Shown here in pieces: positions 38,557 through 47,010 of a DNA stretch of 64,000 nucleotides; positions within the stretch are counted from its first letter, which is position 1; every line of letters starts with the position of its first letter. The translations under genes were made by a program, and so were the position numbers. Source of the DNA: Acetobacter oeni (GTDB lineage: Bacteria > Pseudomonadota > Alphaproteobacteria > Acetobacterales > Acetobacteraceae); NCBI RefSeq assembly GCF_011516825.1, contig NZ_WOTA01000018.1, forward strand, positions 1 to 64,000, in the 5' to 3' direction. The notes under the pieces are model-generated. The model saw nothing but the letters and a program-made list of their open reading frames with translations, was not told the DNA's origin and searched no databases.

Positions 38557-40130
38557 GCGCGCGCCTCCACAGGAACGCGGCGCGTCCGGACCATATCCAG
38601 ACCACAGCTCGTAATATGAAAAGGAGTGAACTCTTCCGACGAAGTATCCGTCCTCCGGTGCATGCCCAGACTGTTTTCCCGCGCCAGCGCACTTGCCGTA
38701 CACCACCGCGCAACCGCAAGCATAGATTCCAGCTCCCGAAATTTCTGCTGACCACGCCGCGTTGTTTCAGAACGAAGCGTGGCCAGTGTCCGGTGACACT
38801 CAGCCAGCCGCACCTCTGTTTTCAGCAGATTACCCGCCGTACGGAAATATTGCTTTTCCGGCGAAAGCATTTCGGAAGCGATGACCTCCCGCAATCCGGC
38901 CAGATCCGCCTCCCGGGCCACATGAGCGCGATCCGCCCTCTCCGCGAGACGGCTCTCAGCCGGTTCCGGCAACACCCTGTTTATCCCCGCAAACGCAACC
39001 GCACTCTCCGCCGCAATGCACCCTGACCCCAGCGCCCAGGCGGAATTGACAGCACCCCCGCCACTGACCGGACCAGTCACCTGTTCGCGCGACGCCACAT
39101 CGCCGGCCACAAACAGGCCCGGAACACCGCACCCGCTATCCGGACCAGTGACACGAATGCCCCCCACACCCCGGATAGTTCCTTCACCAGTCAGCGTCAC
39201 CGGAAAACGCTGACGGAACGGATCAATGCCCATACGCCGGAATGTCACAACCACATTCGGTGAAATCTGAGGAAGCTGACGCTGTATATCTTCAGGCACG
39301 GCGGAAAGATCACATAACACCGGCCCCCGTGCCAGCGCCCCGGCAAGAAAAGCATTGTCGTGCGGTCCCGCGGGGGGAACGATCCGATACCCGTCTGAAT
39401 CGTAGTAGTGCGCGAAAGAATAGATCATCGTTCGCGTCATCGTCGTCCGGGCAGGCGCCACCGTGAAGACCGATGAAAACTCCATGCCGGACATCCCCGC
39501 CCCCGCCTCGGCCGCCATCAGATGACCGTCGCCGGTGTTGTTGGCCGCCCCCAGCAAAGCCGAGCCGAAAGCACATCCTCCCGTCGCCAGCACAACCGCC
39601 CCGGCCCGCACGCGCCACTCCGACGCCGTCCCCTGCCGAAGGACACCGTGCGCGCCCGTCACAATACCCGCGCTGTCCTTCAGAAGACCGGCAGCCGGCG
39701 CATGGTCCAGAATACGCACACCCGCGGCGACCACCTTCTGCCGCAACGCCCGCAGATACTCGGGACCGCGAAGCGCGTGCCAGCGTATGACCCCGTTATC
39801 GTCCGGCTCATACCGATAATGCGATGAAATGGAAGGAAGCGTTTCATACGTCCGCTCGATGATCCGCATCATCCAGACCGGATCGCCCAGACCCTGCGCG
39901 GCCGCCAGCCGCCTGCTGACAGCATTCTCGCGCAGCCCCTTTTCCGGCGGCACCCACCAGTGACCGGGTCCTGCCGTCGCCGCCACGCCGGACGTGCCGC
40001 AATACCCTTTCTCAGCCACGATCACACTCGCACCGAGCACCGCCGCTCTCAGCGCCGCCCAGCATCCGGCAAGGCCGCCGCCAAGAACAAGAACATCCGC
40101 CCGGGCACTCAGGATTTCCGCACCGCTCAT
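38553..40130 (-). CDS. AprA-like FAD flavoprotein (fumarate reductase superfamily)
   Basis: A 525-residue flavoprotein of the succinate dehydrogenase/fumarate reductase/AprA superfamily. The FAD site VLVLGGGLAGCWAALRA lies at about residues 13-29, AVVLATGGCAFG near 175, and the second FAD motif GLFVAGDVASREQVTGP near 345. The C-terminal helical domain ends with an ENSLGMHRRTD motif. It is shorter than dissimilatory AprA (about 600 residues) and I cannot see whether the APS-binding residues are kept. Overlaps with the binding-protein gene upstream and the ferredoxin gene downstream imply a coupled operon in sulfur assimilation. The substrate is unknown. Confidence 0.85.
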   Translation of the reverse strand: MSGAEILSARADVLVLGGGLAGCWAALRAAVLGASVIVAEKGYCGTSGVAATAGPGHWWVPPEKGLRENAVSRRLAAAQGLGDPVWMMRIIERTYETLPSISSHYRYEPDDNGVIRWHALRGPEYLRALRQKVVAAGVRILDHAPAAGLLKDSAGIVTGAHGVLRQGTASEWRVRAGAVVLATGGCAFGSALLGAANNTGDGHLMAAEAGAGMSGMEFSSVFTVAPARTTMTRTMIYSFAHYYDSDGYRIVPPAGPHDNAFLAGALARGPVLCDLSAVPEDIQRQLPQISPNVVVTFRRMGIDPFRQRFPVTLTGEGTIRGVGGIRVTGPDSGCGVPGLFVAGDVASREQVTGPVSGGGAVNSAWALGSGCIAAESAVAFAGINRVLPEPAESRLAERADRAHVAREADLAGLREVIASEMLSPEKQYFRTAGNLLKTEVRLAECHRTLATLRSETTRRGQQKFRELESMLAVARWCTASALARENSLGMHRRTDTSSEEFTPFHITSCGLDMVRTRRVPVEARA

Positions 40131-41092
40131 GGCAGGACCGTCTCCCGGTCGAACGCCGAGGATACAGGCCCCGGTGGCGTCATGAGACCGGCATCGCGAT
40201 AAGTGTCCAGAGTGACCTCCTCCGCCCGCACCACATCGTCACCGACGGGTACCGGCGAAGCAATCAGCCGCTCCGCCACAGAGGCGGCAACCGCATCCGG
40301 CAACCCGGTCTGCTGCGCCAGGATACGGGCATACTGATCCTGATGCTGCCGGCCCCATGCATAAGCCTGTGTGACCCGCCCGTAAAAATCATTGAGGAGC
40401 GCACGTTTGTTCCGAAGCGCGGCCTCTGTTGCCACAAAAAAACTGTTGTTCGGCATCAGACCCGCCGCATCCACCACGACATGCCCGTTATGACCGGTCG
40501 TTTCCAGCGACACATACGGCTCCCATGTCGACCACGCATCCACACGCCCGGTATCCAGAGCGGCTTTGGCCTGAGAGGGCTGAAGAAACACAATCTGCGG
40601 CGCCGGCGCGGGAATGGCCCCTGTCGCGATCAGCCGCAGAAGAAGCAGATGACCAATCGATCCGCGCCCGGTGGCGATCCGCTTTCCGGACAACTGCGCG
40701 GCCGACGTAATGCCCGATCCGGCAGCCACAACCACCGCCGTCGCATGGCCTCCGCCACGCGGCGGCACCACATACGCGGCCTTTATGGGAATACCCGCTC
40801 CCCAGGCGAACAGAAATGGCCCGTCCCCCGCTATCCCGGTGTCAACCGCGCCGGCGCCAAGCGCCTGCAAAAGCGGCGCGGCAGCCTCGAATTCCACCCA
40901 GTGTATCCTGTACGGAAGATCATGCCCGACGCCGGCCGCTTCAAGAAGCGCCTTTTGCTGTCCTTTCTGATCCGCCACGATCAGTTCATCCTGAGCCCGC
41001 GCCGCAATGACCGGCACAAAACAAATAAATGCGGAAAACCCCGACAACAGAAACAGCATCACGCCGACAAAACGAAAAAGCGGAGCAGAACG
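40127..41092 (-). CDS. sulfonate/nitrate-type ABC transporter binding protein
   Basis: A 321-residue periplasmic binding protein of the SsuA/TauA/NMT1 class. The N-terminus is a signal peptide ending in VIAARAQ (about residue 35). ALLEAAGVGHDLPYRIHWVEF, the DTGIAGDGPFLFAWG ligand loop and RVDAWSTWEPY are typical. It should deliver an organosulfur compound to the permease/ATPase pair encoded divergently at 41259-42865. The ATG at 41092 is the best signal-peptide start; a GTG 48 bases upstream is in frame. It overlaps the AprA-like gene by four bases. Confidence 0.88.
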   Translation of the reverse strand, partial: RSAPLFRFVGVMLFLLSGFSAFICFVPVIAARAQDELIVADQKGQQKALLEAAGVGHDLPYRIHWVEFEAAAPLLQALGAGAVDTGIAGDGPFLFAWGAGIPIKAAYVVPPRGGGHATAVVVAAGSGITSAAQLSGKRIATGRGSIGHLLLLRLIATGAIPAPAPQIVFLQPSQAKAALDTGRVDAWSTWEPYVSLETTGHNGHVVVDAAGLMPNNSFFVATEAALRNKRALLNDFYGRVTQAYAWGRQHQDQYARILAQQTGLPDAVAASVAERLIASPVPVGDDVVRAEEVTLDTYRDAGLMTPPGPVSSAFDRETVLP

Positions 41093-41191
41093 CATGGTCA
41101 CGCAGCTTTCAGGAATAAGGACGTCCGCGTAAACCAGCACCGGGGTCAGTGCGATACAATTAAATCACGCTAAACTATGGCCTGAATATAA

Positions 41192-41214
41192 TTTACCGGA
41201 CCATCTGGGGTAAA
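41192..41214. promoter_or_regulatory. inverted repeat in the divergent sulfonate-transporter promoter
   Basis: TTTACC (41192-41197) and GGTAAA (41209-41214) form an inverted repeat between the binding protein and the permease. A TATAAT-like hexamer just upstream overlaps it. It is a plausible operator, perhaps for a LysR-type regulator, but no binding protein can be named. Confidence 0.35.
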
Positions 41215-41258
41215 CCGTGTGAAAACAGGACGAAGAAGATCCAGCCAACGGAGCCCCC

Positions 41259-42113
41259 ATGTCCGAGACGACCCTCCGGCACACGGTCCACACCGCCCGC
41301 CCGGTCCTGACGATGAAGCCGCACGCAAAATTTCAGCTGCGGGGCTGGCACACCCTCAGACGGTACCTCTCGCCGGTCGTCCTGCTGCTCATCTGGCAGA
41401 TCGCCTGTTCGACCGGGCTCCTGTCAACGCGTCTTGTCGCATCCCCGACGCAGATCATCTCCACGGGCTGGTCCCTGATCCATGACGGCACCCTGCCGGT
41501 CAATCTCGGCGTCTCCCTGCTCCGGGCCGTGTCCGGTCTCTCGATCGCGCTGGTGGCCGGAATCGGCCTCGCCCTGATCGCGGGCCTGTCCCGCACCGGG
41601 GAGGATATCGTCGACGCGCCGCTCCAGATCATGCGCACACTGCCGGTCCTCGCGCTCGTGCCGCTGTTCATCCTCTGGTTCGGCATCGGTGAAACCCCCA
41701 AGATTCTTCTCGTCGCACTCGGCTCGACGTTTCCGGTGTATCTGAATCTCCACAAAGGCATCCGGTCCATCGACCCGAAACTGCTGGAAATGGCGCGGAC
41801 ACTCGGACTTTCACGCGGCCAGACAATCCGCGATGTCATCCTTCCCGGCGCCCTGCCCGATCTGCTCATCGGCGTGCGGTTCGCCGTCGGCATCTCCTGG
41901 CTGATGCTCGTCGTCGCCGAACAGGTCAACGCCGACAGCGGCATCGGACATATGATGATGGACGCTGAAGATTTCCTCCGGACCGATATCATCCTCGTCG
42001 GTCTCTTTATCTACGGTCTGCTTGGTCTCGTGTCAGATCAGATCGTCCGGATGCTGGAAAACAGGCTTCTCGCCTGGCGCCCGGCACAGCACCGCAAAGG
42101 GCAGCCCGTATGA
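41259..42113 (+). CDS. ssuC: ABC transporter permease, SsuC type
   Basis: A 284-residue inner-membrane permease with about six hydrophobic segments. The EAA loop appears as LEMARTLGLSRGQTIRDVILPGALPDLLIGVRF (about residues 180-210), the form seen in aliphatic sulfonate and nitrate permeases. It partners the ATPase that overlaps it by four bases and the divergently encoded binding protein. The first 30 residues are hydrophilic. Family members transport sulfonates, taurine or nitrate; the sulfur context favours a sulfonate. Confidence 0.88.
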   Translation: MSETTLRHTVHTARPVLTMKPHAKFQLRGWHTLRRYLSPVVLLLIWQIACSTGLLSTRLVASPTQIISTGWSLIHDGTLPVNLGVSLLRAVSGLSIALVAGIGLALIAGLSRTGEDIVDAPLQIMRTLPVLALVPLFILWFGIGETPKILLVALGSTFPVYLNLHKGIRSIDPKLLEMARTLGLSRGQTIRDVILPGALPDLLIGVRFAVGISWLMLVVAEQVNADSGIGHMMMDAEDFLRTDIILVGLFIYGLLGLVSDQIVRMLENRLLAWRPAQHRKGQPV

Positions 42114-42865
42114 ACGCGATTTCACAGCCTCCCGCAAACATCATACCAGCGGAACACAACAGCGGCGCCGTCACCGTGCAGGGCCTGACCCGCCGTTTCA
42201 GCAACGGGCCGCCCGTGCTCGACAGACTCGATCTCACCATCGCCCCCGGCGAATTCGTGGCGCTTCTCGGACGAAGCGGCTCCGGCAAATCGACATTGCT
42301 GCGGACCTTATCCGGGCTCGATCCCGTCACCGAAGGTCATGTCTCACGTCCACGGGACGTCGCCGTCGTCTTCCAGGAAAGCCGGCTTCTGCCCTGGAAA
42401 CGTGTCTGGCAGAATATCATTCTCGGCCAGACCGGCGGCAAAGCCGGACGCGAACGGGCCGGAGAGGTTCTGGAGGAAGTCGGTCTCGGCCATCGCGGAG
42501 ACGCCTGGCCCCTGACTCTCTCTGGCGGCGAATCCCAGCGCGCCGCGCTGGCCCGCGCGCTCGTGCGGGAACCCGCCTTTCTGATGCTCGACGAGCCCTT
42601 CGCCGCGCTGGACGCGCTGACACGCCTCAGAATGCAGCAACTCGTCGCGGGATTATGGACACGCCACCGCTGCGCCGTGCTTCTCGTCACACACGATGTC
42701 GACGAGGCGCTGCTCCTTGCCGACCGCGCCGTGGTCCTGGAATCCGGACGCATCCGGACCGATCTGCCCATTCCGCTGGATCGCCCGCGCCGTCACGACG
42801 ATCCGCGCTTCGGACATCTGCGTTCCATCCTGCTCGACGCCCTCGGCGTCCACGACGACGACTGA
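42110..42865 (+). CDS. ssuB: ABC transporter ATP-binding protein, SsuB type
   Basis: A 251-residue ABC ATPase. Walker A is GRSGSGKSTLLRTL (about residues 56-69), the Q-loop lies in VFQESRLLPW, the signature is LSGGESQR, Walker B is FLMLDEPFAALD and the switch His is in VTHDVDEA. The LLPWK region after the Q-loop is typical of the nitrate/sulfonate subfamily. It overlaps ssuC by four bases and is followed by a hairpin terminator. Confidence 0.9.
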   Translation: MNAISQPPANIIPAEHNSGAVTVQGLTRRFSNGPPVLDRLDLTIAPGEFVALLGRSGSGKSTLLRTLSGLDPVTEGHVSRPRDVAVVFQESRLLPWKRVWQNIILGQTGGKAGRERAGEVLEEVGLGHRGDAWPLTLSGGESQRAALARALVREPAFLMLDEPFAALDALTRLRMQQLVAGLWTRHRCAVLLVTHDVDEALLLADRAVVLESGRIRTDLPIPLDRPRRHDDPRFGHLRSILLDALGVHDDD

Positions 42866-42868
42866 TAC

Positions 42869-42886
42869 CAGGGGCCTCCGCCCCTG
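42869..42886 (+). terminator. terminator after the ssuCB operon
   Basis: A seven-base stem CAGGGGC/GCCCCTG around a four-base loop, followed by ATTTTCC on the plus strand. It starts three bases after the ATPase stop codon. Confidence 0.7.
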
Positions 42887-42902
42887 ATTTTCCGCTTGTA
42901 AA

Positions 42903-42923
42903 ATCCTCTGCTAAACAGAGGAT
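42903..42923 (-). terminator. terminator after the rhodanese gene
   Basis: An eight-base perfect stem (ATCCTCTG/CAGAGGAT) with a five-base loop, followed by TTTT on the minus strand. It directly abuts the stop codon of the four-domain rhodanese gene. Confidence 0.78.
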
Positions 42924-44543
42924 CTATTCCAGAACATTAAAACCATGCGTCCCGTCACGCTCAAGCTGCGCGACAAGACCATACTCCCAGTCGAGATAAG
43001 CCTGCATGGCGGCCCGGGCATTATCCGTGCCTTCATAAGGCCGCTTGTAGGCATCCGTCGGCGCGGACAGAGCTTCCGCTTCGGTAAGACCGGTCTGAAC
43101 AGGCAGACCCGCCGCCTGCCAGGCCCGTGTTCCCCCTTCGGAAACACGAACACGATGCCCGGCCTGAACAAGCTGTGCCGCTCCGATCCGCGCCGCAACT
43201 CCGTCCGGTGACGTCAGAACAATGTCAGCCGCTTCCGCAAGCAGAGGATGCGCCGTCAGCTCCGCCGGAAGAATGAACAGAGCGCCCGGAATATGTCCTT
43301 TGCGAAACACCGGGCTGGGAGCAAGATCAATCACGACCGGCGGCATCGCGGATTTCAGAGCCGCCGCAAGACTGTCCGGCGCAATGGTGTCCGCCTCCGG
43401 CAGCGGCGCCGCGAAAAGATGAGGCTCAGCCCCCTTTTCCCGCGCCAGACCCGACCAGTCATCGAGAACATACACCTCCCGCCAGCCAAGCTGCCTCAGC
43501 CAGTGGCCCGTCATCCGGGCGCGAACACCATCCGTGTCGGTGAGAACAATGGTCCCGTGCCGCACACCCACCCATTCATCCGTGGCCTGTACAAGCTGCC
43601 CCCCGGGAGCGGAGCGAAACCCCGCCAGATGCCCTTCTTCATATTCCTCGGGAGACCGGACATCCAGCCTGTAGAGCGACCGATCCGGATCAGCCTCAAG
43701 CCCCTGAAATTCTTCGCGCGAAAGAACCCCCACCCCCGTCCGGTCCGCCAGACCCGCCGCATGAACCCGTGCTTCCCGCTGATTTTCCGCCCCCGGTTCC
43801 ACCGCGCGCCGCGTCGCACCACGATCAAGCTCAAGACCCGCCAGCGTCCAGCCGATGGTCCCGTTGCGCAGAGCAAAAACCGGATTGGGAATCCCCGCGT
43901 TCACCAGAGACTGAGCCCCGATGATCGAGCGCGTGCGCCCGGCGCAGTTGACAACAACCGCCGTCTCCGGAGACGGCGCGATATCACGCACCCGCAAAGC
44001 CAGTTCGCCGCCGGGCACCGAGCGTCCGCCCGGGATCGACATCGTATTGTATTCGCTGAACCGACGCGCATCGAGAATGACCAGATCATCCCCCCGTTCA
44101 AGACGCGCGTTCAGCTCCTCCGCCGGCAGAGACGGCGTGTGACGAACATGCTCGACGAGTTCGCCAAAAGACTTGGAGGGCACATTCACATCAATGAAAA
44201 TTTCGCCGCCGGAGTCTTTCCAGCCTCGCAGATCATCTTTCAGAACAGAGACATCCGCGTACCCGAGCCGGCGCAACAGCCGGACCGCCGCCCCGGTCCG
44301 GCCCTCGTCATTATCGTACAGAACAACCGGCGCCGTCCTGCGCGGAACAAGCCCGGCGATCCGCTCTTCAATGCGCCCGAATGGCAGATTGACGGCAAAA
44401 AGCGGATGCCCGGCCGCGAAAGGATCTTCCTCCCGCAGATCAATCAGCGCGATCTCCTGGCCGTCACGCAGCAGACGCCGCACGTCCTCCGCAGCAGTTT
44501 CCCTGACAGCCGCCGTGGCGTCCGACGATGAAAACGCGTTCAT
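42924..44543 (-). CDS. four-domain rhodanese, one catalytic cysteine
   Basis: A 539-residue protein made of four rhodanese-like domains (about residues 15-112, 135-240, 275-375 and 390-485). Only the second has the active-site Cys (Cys200 in VVNCAGRTRS); at the matching loops the others read LYDNDEGRT, LTDTDGVRA and LTSPDGVAA and lack Cys. It probably transfers sulfane sulfur through domain 2, the others being structural or regulatory. Its start overlaps the thiol dioxygenase gene by four bases, so the pair likely acts on the same thiol or persulfide. It is the last gene of the minus-strand operon that begins with the LLM monooxygenase. Confidence 0.88.
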   Translation of the reverse strand: MNAFSSSDATAAVRETAAEDVRRLLRDGQEIALIDLREEDPFAAGHPLFAVNLPFGRIEERIAGLVPRRTAPVVLYDNDEGRTGAAVRLLRRLGYADVSVLKDDLRGWKDSGGEIFIDVNVPSKSFGELVEHVRHTPSLPAEELNARLERGDDLVILDARRFSEYNTMSIPGGRSVPGGELALRVRDIAPSPETAVVVNCAGRTRSIIGAQSLVNAGIPNPVFALRNGTIGWTLAGLELDRGATRRAVEPGAENQREARVHAAGLADRTGVGVLSREEFQGLEADPDRSLYRLDVRSPEEYEEGHLAGFRSAPGGQLVQATDEWVGVRHGTIVLTDTDGVRARMTGHWLRQLGWREVYVLDDWSGLAREKGAEPHLFAAPLPEADTIAPDSLAAALKSAMPPVVIDLAPSPVFRKGHIPGALFILPAELTAHPLLAEAADIVLTSPDGVAARIGAAQLVQAGHRVRVSEGGTRAWQAAGLPVQTGLTEAEALSAPTDAYKRPYEGTDNARAAMQAYLDWEYGLVAQLERDGTHGFNVLE

Positions 44544-45139
44544 GCCGCCTCCTTCTGACGGGACCGATCCCAGAGATTCGGCACGTCCTCACTGGAATAG
44601 CCTGAAATAAACGCTTTTTCCGTGCCGGTGACAGGATCGTAGGTGGCGCGGGAAACGCCGCCGATATTGGCCCCGTAAACGTGAATTGAAACAGAGGTAC
44701 GGTCGTCGAATGCATTGGCGACCAGATGATAGTCATTGACCCCCGGCGCCAGCGTCGCCACCTCACCCGGCTCCAGAAACGTCGTCTCACCCGCACGGAA
44801 TGTTCCGTCCGGGGCCACCTCATACTGGGTCTCGCTCTCGCGCCCGCGCAGCATCCCGATCAGCCCCCAGACACGATGATCGTGCAAAGGCGTCTTCTGC
44901 CCCGGCCCCCACACAAAACTGACAACCGAAAATCGTTCCAGAGGATCGCAATGCAGCAGATACTGACTGTATCGTTCCGGATGTGGCTGAGCGAACTCAT
45001 CAGGAAGCCAGGTGTCGCGGGCCACAAGAGCCCGCAGCAGCGCGGCACCTTGCTGCTGAACGACAGCCTCCGGAAGGTTGCGATCGTAGATTTTCGTGAG
45101 CCCGACGACAAAGTCGCGAAGCGGAGCGATGGATGACAT
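44540..45139 (-). CDS. cysteine dioxygenase family thiol dioxygenase
   Basis: A 199-residue cupin of the cysteine dioxygenase type I family. The iron ligands are visible in the TPLHDHRVWG motif (about residues 84-93) and a third His in SIHVYG (about 150). It adds O2 to a thiol to give a sulfinic acid. Bacterial relatives act on cysteine, 3-mercaptopropionate or other thiols, and the substrate cannot be chosen by eye. It is co-encoded with a multi-domain rhodanese and SsuD-like monooxygenase, which suggests thiol or persulfide intermediates of sulfonate use. Confidence 0.88.
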   Translation of the reverse strand: MSSIAPLRDFVVGLTKIYDRNLPEAVVQQQGAALLRALVARDTWLPDEFAQPHPERYSQYLLHCDPLERFSVVSFVWGPGQKTPLHDHRVWGLIGMLRGRESETQYEVAPDGTFRAGETTFLEPGEVATLAPGVNDYHLVANAFDDRTSVSIHVYGANIGGVSRATYDPVTGTEKAFISGYSSEDVPNLWDRSRQKEAA

Positions 45140-45193
45140 CGTTTTCGTTCGTCCTGTTCTAAAAAACCATATTCCCGGGCTGCCTGCCCCCGG

Positions 45194-45985
45194 TCAGTCG
45201 AGAAGGTCCGGCTCCTGAGCAACAATCCAGTCCCACAAAGGCTGAAAAGAGAAATAGCCGCCCTGATGAGTGCCAACCTGGCTGGCCGTCAGTCGCGCCA
45301 CCCCCGGCGCAATCGGCTTTACCGGACCTGCGGCCTGAGCCAGCAACTGGGCATGCGCGGCATTATCCATGGAGATAAACCACCAGGCCGCTGCCTCCAC
45401 GGAAGGCCCGACTGTCAGCAGACCATGATTCTGAAGGATCAGCGCCTTTCTGCTGCCCAGCGTCTCCGCCAGCCGCTCACCCTCGCTGTCGTCGAGCACG
45501 ACACCACTAAAAGGATCGAAGACCACATGATCTTCATAAAACGCGCAGGAATCCTGGGTAAGCGGAAGCAGTTCGGTTCCCAGCACCGAAAAAGCCTTGC
45601 CATAAGTGGAGTGCGTGTGCGCGGCCGCAATGACATCCGGCCGCGCCTTGTGCAGCGCGGAATGAATCGTGAACCCCGCCGCGTTGACCGGTCTGTCCCC
45701 GATCAGGATCGTGCCGTCATGACCGACAAGCTGCAGATCGGAAACCTTTATCTGCGAGAAATGCACCGCAAGCGGATTGATCCAGTACTGATCGGGAAAT
45801 TCCGGATCTCTGACCGTCACATGCCCTGCCAGCCCCTGATCGAACCCATACCGGGCGAACAGCCGGAACGTCGCGGCCAGACGCTGCTTCCGGTGGAGAC
45901 GTTCCTCCCCGAACGATACAGCCGCCGGTCGCGGCTCCAGACGACGATGACGCGCTTTCGGAACAGCCTGTGTGATGACATTCAC
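45194..45985 (-). CDS. class II aldolase/adducin family protein
   Basis: A 263-residue class II aldolase-fold protein. The zinc ligands lie in AAHTHSTYGKAF (about residues 118-129) and the later LQNHGLLTVG (about 190); a Glu-type acid is seen near CAFYEDHVV. Family members are fuculose-phosphate aldolases, decarboxylases or non-enzymatic adducins. Within a sulfonate operon it may cleave or decarboxylate the carbon skeleton left after desulfonation. The spacing to its neighbours is 24 bases (dehydrogenase, upstream) and 54 bases (dioxygenase, downstream). Confidence 0.85.
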   Translation of the reverse strand: MNVITQAVPKARHRRLEPRPAAVSFGEERLHRKQRLAATFRLFARYGFDQGLAGHVTVRDPEFPDQYWINPLAVHFSQIKVSDLQLVGHDGTILIGDRPVNAAGFTIHSALHKARPDVIAAAHTHSTYGKAFSVLGTELLPLTQDSCAFYEDHVVFDPFSGVVLDDSEGERLAETLGSRKALILQNHGLLTVGPSVEAAAWWFISMDNAAHAQLLAQAAGPVKPIAPGVARLTASQVGTHQGGYFSFQPLWDWIVAQEPDLLD

Positions 45986-46009
45986 CGGAATAATCCTCTG
46001 ATTCTGCGT

Positions 46010-46996
46010 TCAGTAGCCACGGAGCGGATCGACGATGTCGAGAAGAGGCCGTCCGTCGAGATAACGTTCGATATTTTCCCGGACACGATCGGAAAACCGG
46101 CGCCGCACATCCGGCCCCGACCAGCAGATATGCGGGGTGAGACGAATACGGGGATGGCTGTAAAACGGATGCCCGGGGGGCAGCGGCTCCGGATCGGTCA
46201 CATCAAGCGTCGCAAACCCCGGACGACCGGCATCCAGAGCGCGGAGCAGAGCCTCCTGATCGATAAGCGCGCCACGTGCGATATTGACAAGATGCTGACC
46301 CGGCTTCGAGACAGCCAGAACGGACGCGCCGATGATCCCACGCGTTTCCGGCGTCAGCGGCGCGGCCAGAACCAGATGATCCGCCTCCTTCACAAGTTGC
46401 TCCAGGGATGAAGCCGCCTCAACTCCTTCCTCAACACCAGACCATCCGGTCCGGCGCAGGGCCAGAACACGCATGCCAAAAGCACGCGCGCGGCCGGCGA
46501 TAGCCCGCCCCGTGGCGCCAAAACCGAAAAGACCCAGCCTGCGTCCCTCAAGTGTGCCGCTGGCCGGGTTATCCCCGAGCTTCCGCGCCGTCTCCAGCCA
46601 TGCCGCCGGCCCGTCGGGACGCAGGATATCGATCCGCTTTTCATGAAGCAGAAGCGCGGTCAGCACATATTCCGCGATCGGAACCGCCGCATCTCCGCGA
46701 CCACATGTAACAAGCCGGTCACGCAGCAGCCACTCCGGAAAACCATCGACACCCGCGGACGCGATCTGCACCCAGCGCGGCCCCCTGCCCCAGCTTTCGG
46801 GCACCTCGCGCGGCGCCCCCGCCCAGGCCGGCGAAGGGCCGGTCAGCAGAATGTCAGCCTCGCCGACATCCCATGGCGCACCGCCATCGCGACGCCCCGG
46901 CACCACCGACAGACGACCCTGAAAGCGCTCCAGGTCATGCCCCAGGCGGTCGCCAAGCTGATTGAGCAATACCGGAACAGACGCGGTCTGCGGCAT
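46010..46996 (-). CDS. D-isomer-specific 2-hydroxyacid dehydrogenase
   Basis: A 328-residue NAD(P)-dependent dehydrogenase. The Rossmann motif GLFGFGATGRAIA lies near residue 153; the catalytic Arg is in NIARGALID, the Glu in VTDPEPLPPGHP and the His in LTPHICWSG. It should interconvert a 2-keto acid and a D-2-hydroxy acid. It sits between the LLM monooxygenase (14 bases) and the aldolase, so it probably handles the carbon product of the desulfonated compound. The substrate is unknown. Confidence 0.88.
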   Translation of the reverse strand: MPQTASVPVLLNQLGDRLGHDLERFQGRLSVVPGRRDGGAPWDVGEADILLTGPSPAWAGAPREVPESWGRGPRWVQIASAGVDGFPEWLLRDRLVTCGRGDAAVPIAEYVLTALLLHEKRIDILRPDGPAAWLETARKLGDNPASGTLEGRRLGLFGFGATGRAIAGRARAFGMRVLALRRTGWSGVEEGVEAASSLEQLVKEADHLVLAAPLTPETRGIIGASVLAVSKPGQHLVNIARGALIDQEALLRALDAGRPGFATLDVTDPEPLPPGHPFYSHPRIRLTPHICWSGPDVRRRFSDRVRENIERYLDGRPLLDIVDPLRGY

Positions 46997-47010
46997 GATC
47001 GTCGCGCCCC

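Noticed and set aside
43248-44531. 427-codon plus-strand open frame over the rhodanese gene
   Set aside because: Arg/Pro-rich shadow frame; the minus-strand rhodanese domains are clear.
45266-46411. 381-codon plus-strand open frame over the aldolase and dehydrogenase
   Set aside because: It is antisense to two well-supported genes and is Arg-rich without known motifs.
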